From NCBI RefSeq assembly GCF_030815295.1, contig NZ_JAUSWP010000001.1: 64,000 nucleotides of DNA; one strand, given 5' to 3'. This document shows positions 12,800-23,560 of this stretch, piece by piece (the stretch's first letter is position 1; the number at the start of each line of letters is the position of its first letter). The notes beneath the pieces were generated by a model, which saw only the letters and a list, made by a program, of their open reading frames with translations, ran no database searches and had not been told where the DNA came from. The translations under genes and the position numbers were made by a program. This DNA is from Mycoplasma yeatsii (GTDB lineage: Bacteria > Bacillota_I > Bacilli_A > Mycoplasmatales > Mycoplasmataceae).

Positions 12800-12851
12800 T
12801 TACTTACTTTAGCAAACATTAAACTAGTAAAAAAATATAGATCTGTTTTTA

Positions 12852-14747
12852 TTATCAAATTTTAACTCTTTTTTTAGGAGAAATATACATTTTGTCTTCT
12901 GGTTGAATGTTGAAAGCTTTAACAAACTCTTCATTATTAGCTGCCTGGATGTTAGCTCTTAATTCAGCAGGTGCATGTGGGTCTTGTTCTAGTAAACGTT
13001 TAGCACGTTCAGGTTTAAATTTAGCTTTTCAAGCTTTTGCTCAATTAATGAAGAATTTTTCAGCACTATAGTCAGGTTCTCTTTTAGCAGCTTCTAATGC
13101 ACAACTTACACCACCAGCATCAGCAATATTTTCACTAACAGTTAGTTGACCATTGCATTTACCATAATCAGTTTCAACATCGTCAAAAAGATCAATCATT
13201 GCTTTGATTTTATTGGTAAATTTATCAAAATCCTCTTGTGTTCATCACATTTTTAAACAACCCTTTTCATCAAAATTAGCACCATTATTGTCAAATGCAT
13301 GTGAAATTTCATGAGCAATTATAGCTCCAATACCACCATAATTTTCTGAGGTTGTATGTTTAATTGAATAGAAGGTACCTTGTAATATTCCAGCCGGAAA
13401 AACAATGTGGTTGTACATTGGGTGGTAGTAGGCATTAACTTGGTATGGGGTCATAATTCAATAGTTTTTATTAATTGGTTGTTTATATTGATTTAAGTTG
13501 TATTTATGTAATATTTCATTAAATTTTAAAACATTTTCAATTAATGAATTTGATGATGTTGTTAGTTCACTATAGTAAGGTCTTAATTCAGTAGGATATC
13601 CAATGTGTGCATTTAAAGTATTCAATTTTAAAATTGCTTTATCGATTGTATTTTGACTCAATCATGTGTTTTTTTGCAATCTTTTTTTGTATATTTCAAT
13701 CATATGTTTAACCATTTTTTCAACATCACTTTTAGCTTTTGCACCTAATTGTTTTTTACCAAAATATACACCTATTGGCATAGAAAAGAATTTTAATGCT
13801 AAATTTAAGGCATGTTTATTTTTATTTTCAACCTTGTCTTGACCACTTACAAATAGAGAATATTTAGATGCTAAAGTACGAGTTTTTTCATCTAGATATG
13901 GTGCAAAAGTTAAAACTAATTTAATAAGCATTCAAGCTCTAATTAATTCAAAGTTTTTTTCGTTTAAGATTTTATCAATATTTAATGCAAAATTATCATC
14001 TGAAAAAATTATTTTATCAACTTCATCATTAATTACTTTACTTACTATACTAGCAATATTAAAATACTTAGTCTTAGCAACAATTTTTTTGTAATCATAA
14101 GGTTTATAAAGTTCGGTATAACGAACTTTTTGTAGCGAAGTTAGTGAGTATTTAGCAATAATTTCGTCAAACTTTAAAGCTTTGTGAATGATTTTATTAA
14201 TTTCAGAAGTGTCTTTAATAAATAGTGTTAATAACTTTCTAGCTATCGCTTTAAATGATTTTAGAAACACTGCTTTTTGTTCTTTTGTATCATAGTGACT
14301 TTTGTCAGGAAGAATATGATTAGCAATACTTGCATAAAGAGTCTGGATTGATGGATCTAAAAAGTCTAAAAAAACACCAAAACTAATAGGTAGCTCATAG
14401 CCTCTTAACATAAATTTCACATAGTTGTCTTGTAGCTCTTTTAGTGATGAAAGATTTAAAATTTCATCAAAATAAGGCTTTAGTGGACTTACACCTAACT
14501 CGTTTCTTTTTTCAATATCACTTGTTAATTTATAGAAATTGGCAAAATTAATTAAGTTAACATCACTTAATTTGTTTGTCTTGTTTTGTTGTAAAATTTT
14601 TTTTGCTATACGTGTAACTATTTTTTCATTACGAATTTCTAGTTCATCAAATTCACTTATTGAAGAGCGATCTGATGGAATTTTAGCTGTTTCTAATCAT
14701 TCATTATTAATAGCCTTGAATAGATTATCTTTTACATTATATTTCAT
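12852..14747 (-). CDS. pepO: M13-family zinc endopeptidase PepO
   Basis: 631 aa, normal for M13 (neprilysin-like) peptidases, which cut oligopeptides of up to roughly 30-40 residues. The zinc site is HEISH at about 479-483 in the context IIAHEISHAFDNNG, with the third ligand in ENIAD at about 539-543. The typical NAYYHPMYNHIVFPAG segment precedes it. No signal peptide is visible, so it is probably cytoplasmic, feeding amino acids from imported peptides. The start follows AAGGAGTCGCA. Many UGA codons are read as Trp. It is a single-gene unit with a leader of over 100 bases. The GACTCA hairpins on both sides are discussed in the findings. Confidence 0.92.
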
Positions 14748-14870
14748 TGCGACTCCTTATTTGAGTAATCTCTCATAGATTTTATTATAAGTTGTCATAG
14801 ATATTTGCTCAATAATTTCTTTTTACCTACAACAAAAGCTCAAGAACAACATTAGTTGACTTGTTTTTTT

Positions 14871-14900
14871 ATTATATCACTATTAAATAACGCGTTTAAA
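14871..14900 (-). promoter_or_regulatory. possible pepO promoter
   Basis: On the minus strand a perfect TATAAT (14871-14876) has a weak TTTAAA 18 bases upstream. It would give a leader of roughly 115 bases before pepO. It overlaps the plus-strand promoter proposed for the small RNA. Confidence 0.4.
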
Positions 14901-15036
14901 TAATAAGAATTAGTTTAAAACTAAACAGACTAACACCTATTGAATATACAAGACAGGCTACCGCTTAAAAAAGTCCAGATTTCGGGGTACCGAGCAATGT
15001 AATATGTAAAAAAAGACTCATTTGAGTCTTTTTTTA
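14890..15036 (+). ncRNA. candidate small structured RNA
   Basis: This noncoding interval is far richer in G and C than its surroundings. A TTGACT (14856-14861) and TATTAA (14881-14886), 19 bases apart, precede it, and a strong terminator ends it at 15036. Internal pairing includes a TAGTTT/AAACTA hairpin (about 14911-14923), a TCGG-GGTA-CCGA tetraloop hairpin (14982-14993) and a closing GACT/AGTC pair. No open frame of note covers it. M. capricolum is known to make several small stable RNAs (for example MCS4), and this could be one of that kind, but the match cannot be tested here. Strand choice follows the promoter and terminator. Confidence 0.4.
15008..15036. terminator. bidirectional terminator, small RNA / ATPase cluster
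   Basis: The stem AAAAAAAGACTCA / TGAGTCTTTTTTT has a two-base loop and A/T runs on both sides. It ends the ATPase operon on the minus strand and the candidate small RNA on the plus strand. Confidence 0.85.
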
Positions 15037-15042
15037 ATAGTT

Positions 15043-16422
15043 TTATAACCCTAATTCTTCATCAGTTTTTAATTCTAAAGCTGAACCAATATAAGCAAAT
15101 ATTTCTGGACTTTGTTTTATATACTTACCTTCTAATATTCTTATAACACTTTCAATAGTATCTTTTAACGGTACATATTGACCAGGACTTTTTGTAAAAT
15201 GTTCAGTCATAAAGAAGTTTTGAGTAAAGAAGTTTTCTAGTTGTAAAGCTTTTTTAACAATAATTTTATTTTCAGCATCTAGTTCATCAAATCCTAAAAT
15301 TAAAATTACATCTTCTAAATCTTTGTATGCTTTTAAGATTTTTTTAACTTCTAAAATAGCTTCAAAATGTTTTTTACCGATAAGAGATTCATCCAATGAA
15401 CTTGATGAACTTGCTAGCGGATCAAAAGCAGGAAGAATATTTTTTGCAGCTTGATCTCTTGATAAAACTAAATTTGAATCTAAGTGATTAAAAACTGCAA
15501 CAGCTGAAGGATCGCTTAAATCATCCATTGGTAAAAACACTGTTTGAAATGAAGTAATTGATGCATTTTGATTTTTAAATAAACGATCTTGGATATTTGC
15601 TACATCACTTTCTAAAGTAGATTGATAACCTCCAATTGAAGGCTTTTTACCTAGTGTTGCACTAACTTCATTTTCTGCTTGAATAAAACGATAAATATTA
15701 TCTATAAATAATAAAACATCTTCTTTTTTATAATCTCTTAAATATTCAGCGGCAGTTACTCCAATTGGTACAATTGACATTCTAGCTCCTGGAGATTCAT
15801 TCATTTTTGAAATGTACATTGTTGAATTTTTCATAAGATCAGATTGAACTAATTCATCATAAAGTTCAAATGCTTCTCTAGAACGTTCTCCTGAACCAAT
15901 AAAAATATTTGAAGTATTTTTATATCTATTATTTACATTAAAAATAATCTCTTTCATAAGAACTGTTTTACCAACACCAGCCCCACCAAAAATACCTAAT
16001 TTAAATCCTTTAAAAATAGGTATGAAAAAATCGATTGCTTTAATTCCTGTTTCAATAAATTCATTTTCAACATTTATATGTCTTTTATTATTAATAATTG
16101 AATTCATTTCAATTAAATCAACATCATTATTATTCTCATTATTTAATGAAATTCCTGAAAAACTATAAATATTATTTTTTGCTTTATCTCCAACCGGAAC
16201 CATAAAACTTTTATTTGTATTTTTAACCACATCACTTAATGAAATAGATCTAGATGAATAAATAACAATTGCTCTAATATGAGTATTACTAATAATGCTT
16301 TTAACTAGTAAGTATGTACTGTTATTATGAGTTGTTAATAAATGATTAACTAAAGGTAAATGTTTAGAATCAAATTCGATATCTATAACGTCTCCTGATA
16401 TACTAATAATTTTTCCATCCAT
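15043..16422 (-). CDS. F1-like X0 ATPase beta-like subunit
   Basis: 459 aa, a divergent paralog of AtpD. It keeps the catalytic features: P-loop GGAGVGKT at 146-153, the catalytic glutamate in GSGERSRE (Glu179), and Walker B VLLFIDNIYRF near 236-246. The DELSEED lever is altered to DELDAEN at 379-385. It matches the family NCBI calls MSC_0618 F1-like ATPase beta. In mycoplasmas this second ATPase is linked to the MIB-MIP immunoglobulin system. Its ATG overlaps the stop of the alpha-like gene by one base (TAATG). It is the last gene of the cluster, directly before a strong terminator. It is not the housekeeping F1F0 beta subunit, because neighbours and motifs differ. Confidence 0.9.
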   Translation of the reverse strand: MDGKIISISGDVIDIEFDSKHLPLVNHLLTTHNNSTYLLVKSIISNTHIRAIVIYSSRSISLSDVVKNTNKSFMVPVGDKAKNNIYSFSGISLNNENNNDVDLIEMNSIINNKRHINVENEFIETGIKAIDFFIPIFKGFKLGIFGGAGVGKTVLMKEIIFNVNNRYKNTSNIFIGSGERSREAFELYDELVQSDLMKNSTMYISKMNESPGARMSIVPIGVTAAEYLRDYKKEDVLLFIDNIYRFIQAENEVSATLGKKPSIGGYQSTLESDVANIQDRLFKNQNASITSFQTVFLPMDDLSDPSAVAVFNHLDSNLVLSRDQAAKNILPAFDPLASSSSSLDESLIGKKHFEAILEVKKILKAYKDLEDVILILGFDELDAENKIIVKKALQLENFFTQNFFMTEHFTKSPGQYVPLKDTIESVIRILEGKYIKQSPEIFAYIGSALELKTDEELGL

Positions 16423-17975
16423 TATTTATCACCTAATTTCTGTGCAGCTTTTTCTAAAAATGATTTATCTATTTCTAAAAAATCATAATCATTTTCTATA
16501 TCTCAATTTAAATCTAAATAATCAGAATATTGTTTTAATGCAAATAAGAAATAGTTTCTTGTCATTTCTTCATCATACTGATCACTTGATTTAATAAGTT
16601 CAAATTGTCTCTGGCCTTCATTGTGATTGTTAATAAAATAATCTAAAAATAATAATGATTTTTGTTCGTCTTTAATAGTTTTAATTAATGATCATTGAAT
16701 AATTTTGCTCATCATTAAAATGAAATTGTAAGTGTATAATAAATATCCTTTTTGTAAAAATAGTTTATCTATCATTTTTCCTTTATACATCAAATCAGCA
16801 ACTTGATCATTTAACTTATAATCTAATGAAGCAAGTTTTAATTGACGTTTATATTTTCTGTAAGTTTTACCGATATCAGCAGCGATTTTTGTCATTGATT
16901 TATTTTGCACACTACTTCCAGTTCTTGAAACTGAAAAGTCAATATCAATAGCAGGAAGTACTCCTTGAGAAAATAACTTACTACTTGTAACAATTTGACC
17001 ATCAGTAATTGAAATCACATTTGATGCAACTAAACTAGTTAGATCATTATCAGTAGTTTGAATAATTGGTAGTGCAGTAATTGTTTTTGTATTTTTAAAT
17101 GATCCAGCACGTTCTAGTAATTGAGAATGAGCAAAGAACATATCTCCAGGCATTGCTTCTTTTCCTACTGGTCTATTACTTAGTAATGCAATTTCTCTAA
17201 AAATATTGGCATGTTTTGTTAAATCATCAAAAATAATTAAAACATCATCAGTAAGTGAAATATTTTCAGCATGAGCCATTCCGATATAAGGAGCTAGATA
17301 TTGTTCATATGCACTAGTTGCAGGAGCATCAATAATAATAGTATTTTTTAAAGCATCATACTTTTCTAAAGTATTGTAAATTCTTGAAATAGTTTCTCTT
17401 TTTTGACCAATTGCAACATAAACACATTTAACACCTTTTTGAGATTGATTAATTACTGTATTTAATGCTATATGTGTTTTTCCAGTTTGACGATCACCGA
17501 TAATTAATTCACGTTGACCTTTTCCTATAGGAATCAATAAATCAATCGCAGTTAATCCAGTATAAAGTTGTTCATTTAATCTTTGAACTCTCATTAAATC
17601 TTGATTTACTTTAAATATTTTACTTGAAGCATCATTTTTATCTTTTTTAATAACTTCATTAGTAGGTAAAATTGCATTTCCATAAATATCGATTACTTTA
17701 TTAAAATGTTGTTTACTAGTAAATACTTCATCTGATTGATCTGATAATTCTATTTCATCACCAATAGATAATTTTTGACCTTCTAAGTTAGCTAATAGAT
17801 ACGCAAAATTTTCTGAAGCACTAATTAAAAATAACTTAACATCCTTATTTTTTACTGAGGTAAAAACTTGTTGTTGTTGATAATCGAAACTTCCTTCAAC
17901 TTGAACAATATAATCATAAATAGCTACAATTTTTGGATTAGTGTTTGAAACCTTTTTGTTTGTTTTTGAGTTCAT
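16422..17975 (-). CDS. F1-like X0 ATPase alpha-like subunit
   Basis: 517 aa, including a C-terminal stretch of about 90 residues that continues through a UGA tryptophan. The P-loop is GDRQTGKT at 160-167, the form typical of F1 alpha, which binds nucleotide without catalysis. SNVISITDGQIV and ISVSRTGSSVQ-like alpha signatures follow (VDFSVSRTGSSVQ). It corresponds to the MSC_0619 family. The N-terminal barrel is less conserved than in housekeeping AtpA. It starts four bases after the 745-aa membrane-anchored subunit and ends with TAATG into beta, so translation is coupled, which suits a fixed stoichiometry. Confidence 0.9.
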
Positions 17976-17979
17976 TTTT

Positions 17980-20217
17980 TTATCCTTTCGCTCCTATTAA
18001 TATTAAGATTATTGAGATTAACATAACACTTGAACTAAGTATTGTTAAAATGATAAATGTTGATTTTAATTGTTTTCTATTTTTATTTTTATACAAGTAT
18101 ACACAACTATTTGTTATTAAAAATAAAGTGCTTAATACTAATAAACTAATTCCTATTATTAATGAATAGTTATTTGAATTTTTTTGTTCATCTTTATTTT
18201 TTTGTATTGCTAATTGATAATATTTATTAAATTCTTCATACTCTTTTGAGTTTGATTCAAAATCAACTGGAGCTAATAAAATTTTAATTATTTCAACATA
18301 TTCTCTACTATCTTTAACATTCTTTATATAATCATCAAATCATTTTATTGTATTAAAGTTTTTGAATTTATCATTAGCAGTAGATACTAACCTAGTATTA
18401 GATTTATCAAAATTTATAAAAACATTATCTACATATTTAAGATTAATGTTGTGTTTTTTAGCCTTTTGAAGAAATTTTTCTCTAGAAGCAGTGTGAGTTG
18501 TAAATTGATCTAAATCTGATTTTAAAACTAAAAATGCATTAGATAAACTATGAAACACAGGTTGGTTATTTAAATTAGATGATATTAAAGAACTTACAAT
18601 TTTATCAATTAAAATTCTTGAGCTTGACCAAATTGCTTTTGGATTATAATTTGGATTATTAATTTGATTAGTATCAATTGAATTGTAATAATTGTTTAGA
18701 ACTTTAGATCATAAATTATTAAAATTTTGATCATTAATTATTTTATTCGCACTTTCAACAAAACCTAGAACAGATGATTGTAAATCTCCATGACCTATAG
18801 TTTTATAGTTTAGTTTTTCATCTAACATTAGTGCTTTATATAGTTTTAAAAAAGTTTTACTAATCTCTTTGTTTTGTTTTTCTAATAAGAAACTATATTT
18901 TACATTTTTATTTGGATTAATGATTTCTGTTTGATAAGTTCTAAATTTAGCTTCATTTAATAGATCTCTTATTTTAACAGTTACAAATTGACTATCTGAT
19001 GAAGTTGATTGAGCTTTTGATTCAACAGTATATTCAAATCTTGTATTAATTGGATTTTTAAAAAAGAAAAAGTTTTTCTTATTTTCCTGATTATTTTCTG
19101 ATTCAAATCTATTGATAATCTCACTAATTGAATTGGTGTTTGCATATTTATAACTTACATATGGTTTTAATTTTGGAAGTGCTTGGATTAGTTGAGTTGG
19201 ATTAATATTACTTGGTCTTTTATCATTTGGAACAACTGGTTTTAATGGATCAGGAATAGTTGGAGTTGGTGGTGGAGTTGGTTCTGATTCGTTATTATCT
19301 TTATATTCTTGATTTTTAGTTAAATCAAAATCAATAAATTTAGGTTTTATTTTATTAATAACATAATCTTTTCAAGATTTATGTTTATCTAAAATTTTTG
19401 CTGATCCAACATAAATTTCATCATTATCTTCATTTTTAATTGGTTCTAAAATAAAATCTTGTCCAAGTTTTGGTAATTCTTTTTCATTAAAAATCATACC
19501 TATTACTTCTTTATCAAATTTTTTAAAATATTCATCTAACTCAACATTAAAAATATGTGAACTTATGGTATTAACAATTTGATCTTTATTTTTTATAACT
19601 TCTTCTTTTAATTTTTTATCTATAATTTTTGAATAATCATAAGTATCATCTATACTTAATCTAACATTTTCGTATTTCTTATTATTAAAAATTACTGTTC
19701 CTGTATTATGTTCTTTTTTAACAGCTAAAATGTAAGGAAAAGTTATATGAAATCCAAACTGAGACGGATCTGATATAAAGTCATCTTTTTTAGAACTATC
19801 ATAAAGTTTTTTTAATGAATTTAAATATACTCTTTTTTCTATATTTGCTGTATATTCTTCAGTTTTAGATTCTTTATTTAATTTGTCTTTATCTTTTTCT
19901 AACTCATCATTAATAAACTTTTGAATTTTATCAAATATTTTTGATAATTCTTCTTTTAACTTGTTATCTAAAGTATTTTTAAAAGTATTAAATGATTTGT
20001 CAACTTCAGGTTTTTTAGGTGCATCAGGTTTTGGATTAGTTTGATTTGTTGTTGAACTATCAGTTAAGTTTTCACTAGTTGAATCTTTTTGATATAAAGA
20101 AAGAATATTTTTATTAACTACTTTATTTTGAGTCATCAAAGATAGACTAATAGGGGTTATTGTTGAAAATAAAGTTGTGTTAAATAATAAGATGAATTTT
20201 GGTTTAAATTTCTTCAT
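17980..20217 (-). CDS. F1-like ATPase-associated membrane protein (MSC_0620-like)
   Basis: 745 aa. An N-terminal signal or anchor helix (FILLFNTTLFSTITPISLSL) is followed by a low-complexity Ser/Thr/Asn/Pro linker and a large charged, probably extracellular domain. A proline-rich stretch (SEPTPPPTPTIPDPLKP) divides the large domain. Two C-terminal membrane helices follow (about residues 690-740). The gene sits between the alpha-like and epsilon-like subunits, the place occupied by the MSC_0620 family in F1-like X0 ATPases. It may couple the cytoplasmic ATPase head to MIB-MIP outside; that role is inference. The start has an AAGGAGAATT site. It overlaps the upstream gene by 14 bases. Confidence 0.75.
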
Positions 20218-20659
20218 AATTCTCCTTTTTTAAACTTAACTCTTTAATCATTTTTAATATATATTGTTTTTGTTTTAATTTTTTAAGTTCAAATATTTTT
20301 TCTATATCTAATCCGATTTTTTCAATTGCTAGTAGTGCTGATATTTTTTTATTGACTTGCTTTAATAAACTATCATTTTGTTTTTTTAATTTGTTTTGAA
20401 TATAAAATTCGTCTGATGAAAAAGTATTAACAGTTATCTGATTATTTTTAACTATAATATGAGAATTTTTACAAAATAAGAACTTATAATCTCTAGTTTT
20501 ATAATCATAAATTCTTAATAAAATAATTTCATATCCTACTAAAAAGTTATTAGATAATTCAACCCACTCTTGTTGTTGATCAACATTAAAAGAAACTGAC
20601 ACATTATTAAAATTAATAGTTTTTTTATTTTCTATAAAATTAATTGATAGATTAAACAT
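20204..20659 (-). CDS. F1-like ATPase epsilon-like subunit (MSC_0621-like)
   Basis: 151 aa. An N-terminal beta-rich half (MFNLSINFIENKKTINFNN) and a C-terminal helical, lysine-rich half give the beta-sandwich plus helices layout of F1 epsilon. Size and position fit the MSC_0621 family. I start it at 20659, where AAGGAG lies four bases upstream and the gamma-like stop codon is one base away. An alternative ATG eleven codons upstream lies inside the gamma-like gene and has no binding site. The direct sequence evidence for epsilon is weak, and the call leans on gene order. Confidence 0.65.
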   Translation of the reverse strand: MFNLSINFIENKKTINFNNVSVSFNVDQQQEWVELSNNFLVGYEIILLRIYDYKTRDYKFLFCKNSHIIVKNNQITVNTFSSDEFYIQNKLKKQNDSLLKQVNKKISALLAIEKIGLDIEKIFELKKLKQKQYILKMIKELSLKKENYEEI

Positions 20660-20660
20660 A

Positions 20661-21548
20661 CTACTCCTTTTTGAAAAAATGTTTATTTGCACTAGCTAAT
20701 AAAACTAATTCTTCAATTTCTTTTTCTCGTTTGATTCTAATAACTTTTTTATTTAAATTATGGATTTCTTCATCAACTTCATTAATGATTTTATTAATTC
20801 TAATCAATTCATTTTTTGCTTTATAAAATGATGATTCAACTAATAATGATTCAATTGAATTTTTAATAAAATTATCTACTTGAATTTCTAAATAAGTATC
20901 AATATCTGGATAAATTCTAAATTTAGAAATATCTATTAAATCATGATCTAATTCTTTTTCACTTAATGCTGTTATATCAAATTCAGATAAAGGTAAAATT
21001 GTAAATTGATTTGTTTTATTTTTATTTGAGTTAATTACAAAACAAAGTGATTGGTAATTTTTTTGACTAAATAATAACTTAATTATTTCAGTTAATTTAT
21101 AAGACAAATTAGATTCATGTAAATCAAAATTATAAATAGCATTTAATTTATTATCTCAACAAAATTCAAGTGCTCGTTTTCCTATTGTTATAAAGTCTAT
21201 ATTTTTATTTTTAGTATTATTTAAAATATGATTTTCATATCTTGAATAAGAATCTGTTTGATATTTTTGTTCTTCAGTTAAATAAATTCATAGTTGTTTA
21301 GGTTTTATTAAAAAGTTTTTAAACTTATTTTTAGTTTTAGATGTAGAACTTATTAAATTATTTTTAATTTGATATTGTTGTTTAATTGATAATATTAAGT
21401 ATTGATTTAATAGTGCATTATCTAAATAATGAGTTAGTAAACTATTTTGTTTAATAATTTCAATTTGTAGAATGTTTTTATCATTAATAACTTTTGATTG
21501 AATTTTTTTAAAATTATTTAACTTACTTTCAACTTTTTTTAAATCCAT
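20661..21548 (-). CDS. F1-like ATPase gamma-like subunit (MSC_0622-like)
   Basis: 295 aa, the usual length for an F1 gamma subunit. Long helices at both ends (residues 1-60 and about 230-290, heptad-like and charged) flank a central alpha/beta region, as expected for the rotor coiled coil. The C-terminus (NEVDEEIHNLNKKVIRIKRE) resembles the gamma C-terminal helix in spacing. Order and size match MSC_0622. The ATG overlaps the preceding stop by one base (TAATG). A single UGA tryptophan run lies near residue 87. The rotor role is inferred from family and structure layout. Confidence 0.7.
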
Positions 21549-22051
21549 TAACTACCTCTAATAACTAAATATTTTTCATTAAAAAGTATTTTTAATGAAC
21601 CAGTATTTTTTGATCTATAAACAATAATTTCAGGAAAGATTTCAATACATTTATCATCCTTAATTAATTTAGAAATATATAAGTTAAATACATTTAAAAA
21701 GTTATTTAATTTTTCATCACTACTTTTTATAAAACTAATTGCTTCATTATTTGTTGATTCTTTATCAGTTAAAATTGGAACTAAAATATTTAAACCGTAT
21801 TTAAGATCAACATTAAATGAAATTACAAAATCTTTTAATAATAAATCAAATTTATTTTCTAATGCTTTTTTTATCATTTTTTCAAATTCAAGATATTGAT
21901 CAGAATTAAATCCTAAATTAGATTCTAACAAAACACTAGCTATTAATTTTTTATAACTAATATAGTTTTGTGAAACTTTAGTTTTTTTAAACAAATCAAA
22001 TACATCAAATGTCTCTAAGTTTATAATTGAATTTTTGTCATTTTTTTTCAT
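21548..22051 (-). CDS. F1-like ATPase-associated protein (MSC_0623-like)
   Basis: 167 aa, soluble, no membrane segment and no signal peptide. It has mixed helix and strand, with a hydrophobic middle (LLLKDFVISFNVDLKYGLNI). Its place between the membrane subunit and the gamma-like gene is that of the MSC_0623 family. One could imagine a delta-like or peripheral stalk function, but no motif shows it. The start follows AAGGAGTAATT, and the stop overlaps the gamma-like start. Confidence 0.65.
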   Translation of the reverse strand: MKKNDKNSIINLETFDVFDLFKKTKVSQNYISYKKLIASVLLESNLGFNSDQYLEFEKMIKKALENKFDLLLKDFVISFNVDLKYGLNILVPILTDKESTNNEAISFIKSSDEKLNNFLNVFNLYISKLIKDDKCIEIFPEIIVYRSKNTGSLKILFNEKYLVIRGS

Positions 22052-22065
22052 AATTACTCCTTAAA

Positions 22066-23502
22066 CTATATGTTAATCTTTTTAATTTGATTTATTGAAA
22101 TTGTTGAACTAATTAAATAATAAAGATAATAAATTGTTTGTATTAAAACTATAGTTATTGAAATGATCTGATTAATATTTAAACTACTATTTAAGATATA
22201 TAAAGATCTGTTTTGATTGGCTAGTAATATGTGATTCAATCCATAAATTAATCCAATAATAAATAATATGTTGATATTAATAACTATTAGTAATGAATTA
22301 GAATAACTATTAAGTTTATTTTTTATATAATACAGTTTAAAACTAATAACTGTTAAAACGATATTAACTATCAAATTAATTAAAGAAACTAATACTTGAT
22401 CTGTTAAAAAATTTGAAATCATAAACATAGTTCAAATAATTCATAAAAAACTAATTAAATAATTATTATTTAATAATTTATTGTTTACTATTTTATGTTT
22501 TTTTAAAAAGTGTAAATACATAAAAATCATAAATATTAAGATATTAAATACTGAAAATAATAAATTTAAATAATCTAAAGATTCATCATCACTAAATCTA
22601 TTATGAGTTGGTTTTATTTTTAAAACTGTTAAGCTTATAAGTCAAATAACAACAACACTTAAACATACTAAATAAAAATCAAATCTATTTTTTAAATTAC
22701 TTATATTTAATTGTTTATAAATTATTGAATAAACTAAATAAATATTTAATCCAACTAACAATATCATTAAAACTAAAAAACTAAGAACAATAATCATAAA
22801 GTTTAATAAGCTTTTAAATTTAAAGATTTTATAAATTGAATTATAAAATGAATTATTAATAATTAATGATCCTGTTTTAGATGCTGCTTGAATTCATAAA
22901 GTGAAAAATACTAATACTAAACTAACTAAAATAACTCTTGATAATATATTTATTACTAATAATTTTTTATTTGAATAAATTAAAGGATTTGTTTTTCTTT
23001 TTGTGAAGAACTTGAATATTTCATAAAAAATATCAACTAATAATAAAACAATTAAACTGTATAAAAGAGTGTATGTTTTATAAAAATTAGTAATATCTTT
23101 AAATGCAAAAAACATAATAAATCCAAATAATGAAATTGATAAATATAATACAAATCATATTGCATATATTTTTATATGATTTTTATTTTGATAACTATTT
23201 AAATACGCTTTTTTAAAACCATATAAGTATAAAAAACTTAAAGTAAATAATCTTAATAAAAATGTTCAGTTTATTTCTTTAAATTTATCTGTTGAAAAGT
23301 TAAAAGCTATTGAGAGTAAATCTTTACTATAAAAGACCGTTTTATTAATTAAAAATAACAATAAAATAAACGTAATAGAAAAAAATATTAATGAGATAAA
23401 TTTATAGATCGTTATAATTTTATTTTTATCTTTTTCTAATACTAAATTAGTTATTTCTTCATAACTTTTACTATCAGTTAATTTGATAGAATTTTGTATC
23501 AT
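22066..23502 (-). CDS. F1-like ATPase polytopic membrane protein (MSC_0624-like)
   Basis: 478 aa with about eleven to twelve hydrophobic stretches spread over the whole length, short loops, and a cytoplasmic-looking N-terminus (MIQNSIKLTDSKSYEEITNL). It is the only strongly polytopic member of the cluster and so the likely X0 membrane sector. No acidic residue typical of a proton-carrying c ring stands out in a helix, consistent with the view that X0 differs from F0. The start has AAGGAGCAAAA. A hairpin between mip and this gene may reduce read-through. Confidence 0.75.
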
Positions 23503-23517
23503 TTTTGCTCCTTATAC

Positions 23518-23550
23518 AAAAAGGTAATAAACTTTTGCTTTATCACCTTT
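23518..23550 (-). terminator. terminator or attenuator between mip and the ATPase genes
   Basis: A 12-bp stem (23520-23531 with 23539-23550, one G-T pair) has a seven-base loop. On the minus strand a short T-run follows it. It lies between the mip stop and the ribosome-binding site of the first ATPase gene. Confidence 0.65.
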
Positions 23551-23560
23551 GTTATTTATT

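Noticed and set aside
12852..14747. pepO split into four fragments
   Set aside because: Same reason: the fragments share one frame joined by UGA tryptophans, and the zinc motifs are intact.
14890..15036. U6-like MCS4 RNA of M. capricolum
   Set aside because: By eye I could not align a convincing U6 core, so the name is not assigned; only a generic candidate RNA is reported.
15043..17975. Housekeeping F1F0 ATP synthase (atpA/atpD)
   Set aside because: Order is alpha then beta with no gamma between them, no F0 a, b or c genes nearby, diverged DELSEED, and direct linkage to MIB-MIP, all pointing to the F1-like X0 type.
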